Assembly: GCA_027186245.1 (NCBI GenBank)
Contig: CP114481.1
Coordinates: 25,637,501 to 25,701,500, forward strand
Reading direction: 5' to 3'
DNA length: 64,000 bases
From: Coriaria nepalensis
Lineage: Eukaryota > Streptophyta > Magnoliopsida > Cucurbitales > Coriariaceae
The notes beneath the pieces were generated by a model. It was given only the letters and a program-made list of their open reading frames with translations. It was not told the origin of the DNA and did no database searches. Positions 1 through 10,518 of the stretch are shown in pieces. A program made the translations under genes and the position numbers. Position 1 is the stretch's first letter; each line of letters opens with the position of its first letter.

Positions 1-4
1 ACAA

Positions 5-140
5 GACTTTAAGGCTAAACAAATGCATTGTTGCTTTCAATAGATTAACTGCAAGTTATGCACGAAAGTCATGTTTAAATGCTGAATTTCGTTCGATGCA
101 ATTTAGAATGACTTAATGCCTAAAAGAGACGCAATAATAT
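5..140 (+). repeat. Monomer A (136 bp), first instance
   Basis: First monomer of the trimer. It begins 'gactttaaggctaaacaaat' and runs to just before the next 'gacttt' at 141. Landmarks are an ATGCAT palindrome near base 19, 'ttcaatagat' + 'taactgcaagttatgcacga', and a TTCGAA-centred segment near base 85-95. This first copy is atypical, with 'cgatgcaat' and 'cttaatgcct', variants shared only with the unit at 3373. A varies at 'gattaactgc' / 'gatcaactgc' / 'gattagctgc' and at 'ttcgttcgaagcg' / 'gaagca' / 'gaagta' / 'tttctttcgaag'. These differences mark unit subfamilies. A is the monomer missing from the three short units described separately. Confidence 0.93.
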
Positions 141-281
141 GACTTTAAGGCTAAAAAAATGCATAGTTGGCTTCAATAGATCAATTACAAGTTATGCATG
201 AAAGTCGTGTCTTAAATGCAAAAATAGAATTGGTTCGAAGTGCTTTCAAACAATTTAATGATATGAAAAGACTCAATGATA
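141..281 (+). repeat. Monomer B (141 bp), first instance
   Basis: Second monomer, starting 'gactttaaggctaaaaaaat'. It carries an A7 tract, two ATGCAT palindromes (159-164 and 194-199) and the segment 'attggttcgaagtgctttca'. It aligns with A through 'caatagatcaattacaagtt' and with C through the tail. Three B subtypes recur: B1 with 'gcatgaaggtcg' and 'gaaaagactcaatg'; B2 with 'ttaatgaaagtcg', 'tataattgg', 'gctttgaaac' and 'actgaatg'; B3 with 'ttaatgaatgtcg' and 'aatgtaataaaaag'. A 43-codon reading frame crosses from B1 into C, but B2 and B3 break it, so it is not a gene. Confidence 0.93.
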
Positions 282-425
282 TACTTTTTAATTTTAAAAC
301 AATGCATTGTCGTCGTCAATAAATTAATTGCATGTTATGTAAGAAAATCATGTTTGAAGGTCGAAAATAAAATTCATTCGAATTAATTTAGTATGATTTA
401 TTGACTAGAAGAGCCTCAGTGACAT
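282..425 (+). repeat. Monomer C (144 bp), first instance
   Basis: Third monomer, from 'tactttttaa' (a T5 run) to the start of the next A. It contains 'aatgcattgt', 'caataaattaattgc' and 'gttatgtaagaaaatcatgt'. This copy is the rare form with 'ttttaaaacaatgcattgtc' and two 'cgtcgtc' steps, seen also at about 3658, 12501, 15027, 36505, 41557, 50400, 57559, 62191 and 63875. It is a useful tag for HOR blocks. Common forms are C1 ('gaagggtgaaaatagaattc', 'gactggatgagactc'), C2 ('gaaggtcgaaaataaaattc', 'tattgactagaagag') and C3 ('gcattattgtcg', 'gaaaggcgaaaatag'). Confidence 0.92.
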
Positions 426-3368
426 GACTTTAAGGCTAAACAAATGCATTGTTGCCTTCAATAGATTAACTGCGAGTTATGCACGAAAGTCATGTTTAAA
501 GGCCGAATTTCTTTCGAAGAAATTTAGAATGATTTAATGACTAAAAGAGGTGCAATAATATGACTTTAGGGCTAAAAAAATGCATAGTTGCCTTCAATAG
601 ATCAATCACAAGTTATTAATGAAAGTCGTGTCTTAAAGGCAAAAATATAATTGGTTCGAAGTGCTTTGAAACAATTTAATGAAATGAAAAGACTGAATGA
701 TATACTTTTTAACGCTAAAATAATGCATTGTTGTCGTCAATAAATTAATTGCATGTTATGTAAGAAAATCATGTTTGAAGGTCGAAAATAAAATTCATTC
801 GAATTAATTTAGTATGATTTATTGACTAGAAGAGACTCAGTGACATGACTTTAAGGCTAAACAAATGCATTGTTGCCTTCAATAGATCAACTGCAAGTTA
901 TGCACGAAAGTCATGTTTAAAGGCCGAATTTCGTTCGAAGTAATTTAGAATGATTTAACGACTAAAAGAGGCGCAATAATATGACTTTAAGGCTAAAAAA
1001 GTGCATAGTTGCCTTCAATAGATCAATTACAAGTTATGCATGAAGGTCGTGTTTTAAATGACAAAATAGAATTGGTTCGAAGTGCTTTCAAACAATTTAA
1101 TGATATGAAAAGACTCAATGATATACTTTTTAAGTCTAAAATAATGCATTGTTGTCGTCAATAAATTAATTGCAAGTTATGTAAGAAAATCATGTTTGAA
1201 GGGTGAAAATAGAATTCGTTTAACTTAATTTAGAATGATTTAATGACTGGATGAGACTCAATGACAAGACTTTAAGGCTAAACAAATGTATTGTTGCCTT
1301 CAATAGATTAACTGCAAGTTATGCACGAAAGTCATGTTTAAATGCCGAATTTCGTTCGAAGCGATTTAGAATGATTTAATGACTAAAAGAGACGCAATAA
1401 TATGACTTTAAGGCTAAAAAAATGCATAGTTGCCTTCAATAGATCAATTACAAGTTATGCATGAAGGTCGTGTCTTAAATGCAAAAATAGAATTGGTTCC
1501 AAGTGCTTTCAAACAATTTAATGATATGAAAAGACTCAATGATATACTTTTTAAGTCTAAAATAATGCATTGTTGTCGTCAATAAATTAATTGCAAGTTA
1601 TGTAAGAAAATCATGTTTGAAGGGTGAAAATAGAATTCGTTCAACTTAATTTAGAATGATTTAATGACTGGATGAGACTCAATGACAAGACTTTAAGGCT
1701 AAACAAATGCATTGTTGCCTTCAATAGATTAGCTGCAAGTTATGCACGAAAGTCATGTTTAAAGGCCGAATTTCGTTCGAAGCGATTTAGAATGATTTAA
1801 TGACTAAAAGAGACGCAATAATATGACTTTAAGGCTAAAAAAATGCATAGTTGCCTTCAATAGATCAATTACAAGTTATGCATGAAGGTCGTGTCTTAAA
1901 TGCAAAAATAGAATTGGTTCGAAGTGCTTTCAAACAATTTAATGATATGAAAAGACTCAATGATATACTTTTTAAGTCTAAAATAATGCATTGTTGTCGT
2001 CAATAAATTAATTGCAAGTTATGTAAGAAAATCATGTTTGAAGGGTGAAAATAGAATTCGTTCAACTTAATTTAGAATGATTTAATGACTGGATGAGACT
2101 CAATGACAAGACTTTAAGGCTAAACAAATGCATTGTTGCCTTCAATAGATTAACTGCAAGTTATGCACGAAAGTCATGTTTAAAGGCCGAATTTCGTTCG
2201 AAGCGATTTAGAATGATTTAATGACTAAAAGAGACGCAATAATATGACTTTATGGCTAAAAAAATGCATAGTTGCCTTCAATAGATCAATTACAAGTTAT
2301 GCATGAAGGTCGTGTCTTAAATGCAAAAGTAGAATTGGTTCGAAGTGCTTTCAAACAATTTAATGATATGAAAAGACTCAATGATATACTTTTTAAGTCT
2401 AAATTAATGCATTGTTGTCGTCAATAAATTAATTGCAAGTTATGTAAGAAAATCATGTTTGAAGGGTGAAAATAGAATTCGTTCAACTTAATTTAGCATG
2501 ATTTAATGACTGGATGAGACTCAATGACAAGACTTTAAGGCTAAACAAATGCATTGTTGCCTTCAATAGATTAACTGCATGTTATGCACGAAAGTCATGT
2601 TGAAAGGCCGAATTTCGTTCGAAGCGATTTAGAATGATTTAATGACTAAAAGAGACGCAATAATGTGAATTTTAGGCTAAAAAAATGCATAGTTGCCTTC
2701 AATAGATCAATTACAAGTTATGCATGAAGGTCGTGTCTTAAATGCAAAAATAGAATTGGTTCGAAGTGCTTTCAAACAATTTAATGATATGAAAAGACTC
2801 AATGATATACTTTTTAAGTCTAAAATAATGCATTGTTGTCGTCAATAAATTAATGGCAAGTTATGTAAGAAAATCATGTTTGAAGGGTGAAAATAGAATT
2901 CGTTCAACTTAATTTAGAATGATTTAATGACTGGATGAGACTCAATGACAAGACTTTAAGGCTAAACAAATGCATTGTTGCCTTCAATAGATTAACTGCA
3001 AGTTATGCACGAAAGTCATGTTTAAATGCCGAATTTCGTTCGAAGCGATTTAGAATGATTTAATGACTAAAAGAGACGCAATAATATGACTTTAAGGCTA
3101 AAAAAATGCATAGTTGCCTTCAATAGATCAATTACAAGTTATGCATGAAGGTCGTGTCTTAAATGCAAAAATAGAATTGGTTCGAAGTGCTTTCAAACAA
3201 TTTAATGATATGAAAAGACTCAATGATATACTTTTTAAGTCTAAAATAATGCATTGTTGTCGTCAATAAATTAATTGCAAGTTATGTAAGAAAATCATGT
3301 TTAAAGGGTGAAAATAGAATTCGTTCAACTTAATTTAGAATGATTTAATGACTGGATGAGACTCAATG

Positions 3369-6300
3369 ACAAGACTTTAAGGATAAACAAATGCATTGTT
3401 GCTTTCAATAGATTAACTGCAAGTTATGCACGAAAGTCATGTTTAAATGCTGAATTTCGTTCGATGCAATTTAGAATGACTTAATGCCTAAAAGAGACGC
3501 AATAATATGACTTTAAGGCTAAAAAAATGCATAGTTGGCTTCAATAGATCAATTACAAGTTATGCATGAAAGTCGTGTCTTAAATGCAAAAATAGAATTG
3601 GTTCGAAGTGCTTTCAAACAATTTAATGATATGAAAAGACTCAATGATATACTTTTTAATTTTAAAACAATGCATTGTCGTCGTCAATAAATTAATTGCA
3701 TGTTATGTAAGAAAATCATGTTTGAAGGTCGAAAATAAAATTCATTCGAATTAATTTAGTATGATTTATTGACTAGAAGAGCCTCAGTGACATGACTTTA
3801 AGGCTAAACAAATGCATTGTTGCCTTCAATAGATTAACTGCGAGTTATGCACGAAAGTCATGTTTAAAGGCCGAATTTCTTTCGAAGAAATTTAGAATGA
3901 TTTAATGACTAAAAGAGGTGCAATAATATGACTTTAGGGCTAAAAAAATGCATAGTTGCCTTCAATAGATCAATCACAAGTTATTAATGAAAGTCGTGTC
4001 TTAAAGGCAAAAATATAATTGGTTCGAAGTGCTTTGAAACAATTTAATGAAATGAAAAGACTGAATGATATACTTTTTAACGCTAAAATAATGCATTGTT
4101 GTCGTCAATAAATTAATTGCATGTTATGTAAGAAAATCATGTTTGAAGGTCGAAAATAAAATTCATTCGAATTAATTTAGTATGATTTATTGACTAGAAG
4201 AGACTCAGTGACATGACTTTAAGGCTAAACAAATGCATTGTTGCCTTCAATAGATCAACTGCAAGTTATGCACGAAAGTCATGTTTAAAGGCCGAATTTC
4301 GTTCGAAGTAATTTAGAATGATTTAACGACTAAAAGAGGCGCAATAATATGACTTTAAGGCTAAAAAAGTGCATAGTTGCCTTCAATAGATCAATTACAA
4401 GTTATGCATGAAGGTCGTGTTTTAAATGACAAAATAGAATTGGTTCGAAGTGCTTTCAAACAATTTAATGATATGAAAAGACTCAATGATATACTTTTTA
4501 AGTCTAAAATAATGCATTGTTGTCGTCAATAAATTAATTGCAAGTTATGTAAGAAAATCATGTTTGAAGGGTGAAAATAGAATTCGTTTAACTTAATTTA
4601 GAATGATTTAATGACTGGATGAGACTCAATGACAAGACTTTAAGGCTAAACAAATGTATTGTTGCCTTCAATAGATTAACTGCAAGTTATGCACGAAAGT
4701 CATGTTTAAATGCCGAATTTCGTTCGAAGCGATTTAGAATGATTTAATGACTAAAAGAGACGCAATAATATGACTTTAAGGCTAAAAAAATGCATAGTTG
4801 CCTTCAATAGATCAATTACAAGTTATGCATGAAGGTCGTGTCTTAAATGCAAAAATAGAATTGGTTCCAAGTGCTTTCAAACAATTTAATGATATGAAAA
4901 GACTCAATGATATACTTTTTAAGTCTAAAATAATGCATTGTTGTCGTCAATAAATTAATTGCAAGTTATGTAAGAAAATCATGTTTGAAGGGTGAAAATA
5001 GAATTCGTTCAACTTAATTTAGAATGATTTAATGACTGGATGAGACTCAATGACAAGACTTTAAGGCTAAACAAATGCATTGTTGCCTTCAATAGATTAG
5101 CTGCAAGTTATGCACGAAAGTCATGTTTAAAGGCCGAATTTCGTTCGAAGCGATTTAGAATGATTTAATGACTAAAAGAGACGCAATAATATGACTTTAA
5201 GGCTAAAAAAATGCATAGTTGCCTTCAATAGATCAATTACAAGTTATGCATGAAGGTCGTGTCTTAAATGCAAAAATAGAATTGGTTCGAAGTGCTTTCA
5301 AACAATTTAATGATATGAAAAGACTCAATGATATACTTTTTAAGTCTAAAATAATGCATTGTTGTCGTCAATAAATTAATTGCAAGTTATGTAAGAAAAT
5401 CATGTTCGAAGGGTGAAAATAGAATTCGTTCAACTTAATTTAGAATGATTTAATGACTGGATGAGACTCAATGACAAGACTTTAAGGCTAAACAAATGCA
5501 TTGTTGCCTTCAATAGATTAACTGCAAGTTATGCACGAAAGTCATGTTTAAAGGCCGAATTTCGTTCGAAGCGATTTAGAATGATTTAATGACTAAAAGA
5601 GACGCAATAATATGACTTTATCGCTAAAAAAATGCATAGTTGCCTTCAATAGATCAATTACAAGTTATGCATGAAGGTCGTGTCTTAAATGCAAAAGTAG
5701 AATTGGTTCGAAGTGCTTTCAAACAATTTAATGATATGAAAAGACTCAATGATATACTTTTTAAGTCTAAATTAATGCATTGTTGTCGTCAATAAATTAA
5801 TTGCAAGTTATGTAAGAAAATCATGTTTGAAGGGTGAAAATAGAATTCGTTCAACTTAATTTAGCATGATTTAATGACTGGATGAGACTCAATGACAAGA
5901 CTTTAAGGCTAAACAAATGCATTGTTGCCTTCAATAGATTAACTGCATGTTATGCACGAAAGTCATGTTGAAAGGCCGAATTTCGTTCGAAGCGATTTAG
6001 AATGATTTAATGACTAAAAGAGACGCAATAATGTGAATTTTAGGCTAAAAAAATGCATAGTTGCCTTCAATAGATCAATTACAAGTTATGCATGAAGGTC
6101 GTGTCTTAAATGCAAAAATAGAATTGGTTCGAAGTGCTTTCAAACAATTTAATGATATGAAAAGACTCAATGATATACTTTTTAAGTCTAAAATAATGCA
6201 TTGTTGTCGTCAATAAATTAATGGCAAGTTATGTAAGAAAATCATGTTTGAAGGGTGAAAATAGAATTCGTTCAACTTAATTTAGAATGATTTAATGACT

Positions 6301-6520
6301 GGATGAGACTCAATGACAAGACTTTAAGGCTAAACAAATGCATTGTTGCCTTCAATAGATTAACTGCAAGTTATGCACGAAAGTCATGTTTAAATGCCGA
6401 ATTTCGTTCGAAGCGATTTAGAATGATTTAATGACTAAAAGAGACGCAATAATATGACTTTAAGGCTAAAAAAATGCATAGTTGCCTTCAATAGATCAAT
6501 TACAAGTTATGCATGAAGGT
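3369..6520 (+). repeat. 3368-bp HOR block, copy 2 (partly replaced at its end)
   Basis: Repeats 1-3152 in the same order. I noticed only about three substitutions: 'ggctaaac' to 'ggataaac' near 3383, 'gtttgaag' to 'gttcgaag' near 5406, and 'tttatggct' to 'tttatcgct' near 5621. The correspondence ends in the eighth unit near 6525. There 'gtcttaaatg' becomes 'gtgttaaatg', and the C monomer then switches from the EcoRI-containing C1 ending to 'gaattcatccgaatt' with a C2-like tail. That switch is a recombination junction. Confidence 0.9.
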
Positions 6521-7991
6521 CGTGTGTTAAATGCAAAAATAGAATTGGTTCGAAGTGCTTTCAAACAATTTAATGATATGGAAAGACTCAATGATATACT
6601 TTTTAAGTCTAAAATAATGCATTGTTGTCGTCAATAAATTAATGGCAAGTTATGTAAGAAAATCATGTTTGAAGGGTGAAAATAGAATTCATCCGAATTA
6701 ATTTAGTATGATTTATTGACTAGAAGAGACTCAGTGACATGACTTTAAGGCTAAACAAATGCATTGTTGCCTTCAATAGATCAACTGCAAGTTATGCACG
6801 AAAGTCATGTTTAAAGGGCGAATTTCTTTCGAAGTAATTTAGAATGATTTAATGACTAAAAGAGGCGCAATAATATGACTTTAAGGCTAAAAAAATGCAT
6901 AGTTGCCTTCAATAGATCAATTACAAGTTATGCATGAAGGTCGTGTGTTAAATGCAAAAATAGAATTGGTTCGAAGTGCTTTCAAACAATTTAATGATAT
7001 GAAAAGACTCAATGATATACTTTTTAAGTCTAAAATAATGCATTGTTGTCGTCAATAAATTAATGGCAAGTTATGTAAGAAAATCATGTTTGAAGGGTGA
7101 AAATAGAATTCGTTCAACTTAATTTAGAATGATTTAATGACTGGATGAGACTCAATGACAAGACTTTAAGGCTAAACAAATGCATTGTTGCCTTCAATAG
7201 ATTAGCTGCAAGTTATGCACGAAAGTCATGTTTAAAGGCCGAATTTCGTTCGAAGCGATTTAGAATGATTTAATGACTAAAAGAGACGCAATAATATGAC
7301 TTTAAGGCTAAAAAAATGCATAGTTGCCTTCAATAGATCAATTACAAGTTATGCATGAAGGTCGTGTCTTAAATGCAAAAATATAATTGGTTCGAAGTGC
7401 TTTGAAACAATTTAATGAAATGAAAAGACTGAATGATATACTTTTTTAACGCTAAAATAATGCATTGTTGTCGTCAATAAATTAATTGCAAGTTATGTAA
7501 GAAAATCATGTTTGAAGGTCGAAAATAGAATTCGTTCAACTTAATTTAGTATGATTTATTGACTAGAAGAGCCTCAGTGACATGACTTTAAGGCTAAACA
7601 AATGCATTGTTGCCTTCAATAGATCAACTGCAAGTTATGCACGAAAGTCATGTTTATAGGCCGAATTTCGTTCGAAGTAATTTAGAATGATTTAATGACT
7701 AAAAGAGGCGCAATAATATGACTTTAAGGCAAAAAAAATGCATAGTTGCCTTCAATAGATCAATTACAAGTTATGCGTGACGGTCGTGTTTTAAATGCAA
7801 AAATAGAATTGGTTCGAAGTGCTTTCAAACAATTTATTGATATGAAAAGACTCAATGATATACTTTTTAAGTCTAAAATAATGCATTGTTGTCGTCAATA
7901 AATTAATTGCAAGTTATGTAATAAAATCATGTTTGAAGGGTGAAAATAGAATTCGTTCAACTTAATTTAGAATGATTTAATGACTGGATGA
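5465..7991 (+). repeat. 2527-bp HOR block, copy 1 (6 units)
   Basis: Six units whose private variants recur 2527 bp downstream: 'tttatcgct' at 5621 and 8148, 'gtgttaaatgc' at 6524 and 9051, and 'gcgtgacggtcgtg' near 7777 and 10304. The extra base over 6 x 421 is a T5 to T6 change in 'cttttttaac' near 7441. The first part is shared with copy 2 of the 3368-bp block, so this duplication happened after that one. Edges are accurate to within roughly 100 bp. Confidence 0.88.
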
Positions 7992-10518
7992 GACTCAATG
8001 ACAAGACTTTAAGGCTAAACAAATGCATTGTTGCCTTCAATAGATTAACTGCAAGTTATGCACGAAAGTCATGTTTAAAGGCCGAATTTCGTTCGAAGCG
8101 ATTTAGAATGATTTAATGACTAAAAGAGACGCAATAATATGACTTTATCGCTAAAAAAATGCATAGTTGCCTTCAATAGATCAATTACAAGTTATGCATG
8201 AAGGTCGTGTCTTAAATGCAAAAGTAGAATTGGTTCGAAGTGCTTTCAAACAATTTAATGATATGAAAAGACTCAATGATATACTTTTTAAGTCTAAATT
8301 AATGCATTGTTGTCGTCAATAAATTAATTGCAAGTTATGTAAGAAAATCATGTTTGAAGGGTGAAAATAGAATTCGTTCAACTTAATTTAGCATGATTTA
8401 ATGACTGGATGAGACTCAATGACAAGACTTTAAGGCTAAACAAATGCATTGTTGCCTTCAATAGATTAACTGCATGTTATGCACGAAAGTCATGTTGAAA
8501 GGCCGAATTTCGTTCGAAGCGATTTAGAATGATTTAATGACTAAAAGAGACGCAATAATGTGAATTTTAGGCTAAAAAAATGCATAGTTGCCTTCAATAG
8601 ATCAATTACAAGTTATGCATGAAGGTCGTGTCTTAAATGCAAAAATAGAATTGGTTCGAAGTGCTTTCAAACAATTTAATGATATGAAAAGACTCAATGA
8701 TATACTTTTTAAGTCTAAAATAATGCATTGTTGTCGTCAATAAATTAATGGCAAGTTATGTAAGAAAATCATGTTTGAAGGGTGAAAATAGAATTCGTTC
8801 AACTTAATTTAGAATGATTTAATGACTGGATGAGACTCAATGACAAGACTTTAAGGCTAAACAAATGCATTGTTGCCTTCAATAGATTAACTGCAAGTTA
8901 TGCACGAAAGTCATGTTTAAATGCCGAATTTCGTTCGAAGCGATTTAGAATGATTTAATGACTAAAAGAGACGCAATAATATGACTTTAAGGCTAAAAAA
9001 ATGCATAGTTGCCTTCAATAGATCAATTACAAGTTATGCATGAAGGTCGTGTGTTAAATGCAAAAATAGAATTGGTTCGAAGTGCTTTCAAACAATTTAA
9101 TGATATGGAAAGACTCAATGATATACTTTTTAAGTCTAAAATAATGCATTGTTGTCGTCAATAAATTAATGGCAAGTTATGTAAGAAAATCATGTTTGAA
9201 GGGTGAAAATAGAATTCATCCGAATTAATTTAGTATGATTTATTGACGAGAAGAGACTCAGTGACATGACTTTAAGGCTAAACAAATGCATTGTTGCCTT
9301 CAATAGATCAACTGCAAGTTATGCACGAAAGTCATGTTTAAAGGGCGAATTTCTTTCGAAGTAATTTAGAATGATTTAATGACTAAAAGAGGCGCAATAA
9401 TATGACTTTAAGGCTAAAAAAATGCATAGTTGCCTTCAATAGATCAATTACAAGTTATGCATGAAGGTCGTGTGTTAAATGCAAAAATAGAATTGGTTCG
9501 AAGTGCTTTCAAACAATTTAATGATATGAAAAGACTCAATGATATACTTTTTAAGTCTAAAATAATGCATTGTTGTCGTCAATAAATTAATGGCAAGTTA
9601 TGTAAGAAAATCATGTTTGAAGGGTGAAAATAGAATTCGTTCAACTTAATTTAGAATGATTTAATGACTGGATGAGACTCAATGACAAGACTTTAAGGCT
9701 AAACAAATGCATTGTTGCCTTCAATAGATTAGCTGCAAGTTATGCACGAAAGTCATGTTTAAAGGCCGAATTTCGTTCGAAGCGATTTAGAATGATTTAA
9801 TGACTAAAAGAGACGCAATAATATGACTTTAAGGCTAAAAAAATGCATAGTTGCCTTCAATAGATCAATTACAAGTTATGCATGAAGGTCGTGTCTTAAA
9901 TGCAAAAATATAATTGGTTCGAAGTGCTTTGAAACAATTTAATGAAATGAAAAGACTGAATGATATACTTTTTTAACGCTAAAATAACGCATTGTTGTCG
10001 TCAATAAATTAATTGCAAGTTATGTAAGAAAATCATGTTTGAAGGTCGAAAATAGAATTCGTTCAACTTAATTTAGTATGATTTATTGACTAGAAGAGCC
10101 TCAGTGACATGACTTTAAGGCTAAACAAATGCATTGTTGCCTTCAATACATCAACTGCAAGTTATGCACGAAAGTCATGTTTATAGGCCGAATTTCGTTC
10201 GAAGTAATTTAGAATGATTTAATGACTAAAAGAGGCGCAATAATATGACTTTAAGGCAAAAAAAATGCATAGTTGCCTTCAATAGATCAATTACAAGTTA
10301 TGCGTGACGGTCGTGTTTTAAATGCAAAAATAGAATTGGTTCGAAGTGCTTTCAAACAATTTATTGATATGAAAAGACTCAATGATATACTTTTTAAGTC
10401 TAAAATAATGCATTGTTGTCGTCAATAAATTAATTGCAAGTTATGTAATAAAATCATGTTTGAAGGGTGAAAATAGAATTCGTTCAACTTAATTTAGAAT
10501 GATTTAATGACTGGATGA
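7992..10518 (+). repeat. 2527-bp HOR block, copy 2
   Basis: Near-identical repetition of the preceding 2527 bp. Differences I could see are few: 'gactagaag' to 'gacgagaag' near 9247, 'aatgcattg' to 'aacgcattg' near 9988, and 'caatagatc' to 'caatacatc' near 10149. The 'gtaataaaatc' variant at about 7918 is repeated at about 10445, which places the right edges of both copies just after those points. Beyond 10.6 kb the next A and B monomers no longer match. Confidence 0.88.

Larger units (their letters stand above)
1..3368 (+). repeat. 3368-bp HOR block, copy 1 (8 trimer units)
   Basis: Eight consecutive 421-bp units, each distinguishable. The block includes the rare C monomer at about 290, B with 'tgactttagggc' near 565, 'ggttccaagtg' near 1495, 'gattagctgc' near 1728, 'tttatggct' near 2250 and 'aatgtgaattttagg' near 2660. 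The same ordered series resumes at 3369, exactly 8 x 421 bp later. The left edge coincides with the window start, so the block may begin earlier. No gene lies within it. Confidence 0.92.

Noticed and set aside
225..245. tRNA gene or tRNA-derived SINE, suggested by 'ggttcgaagtg'
   Set aside because: No acceptor stem, anticodon arm or convincing A-box is present. The motif is a homologous position shared with A and C.
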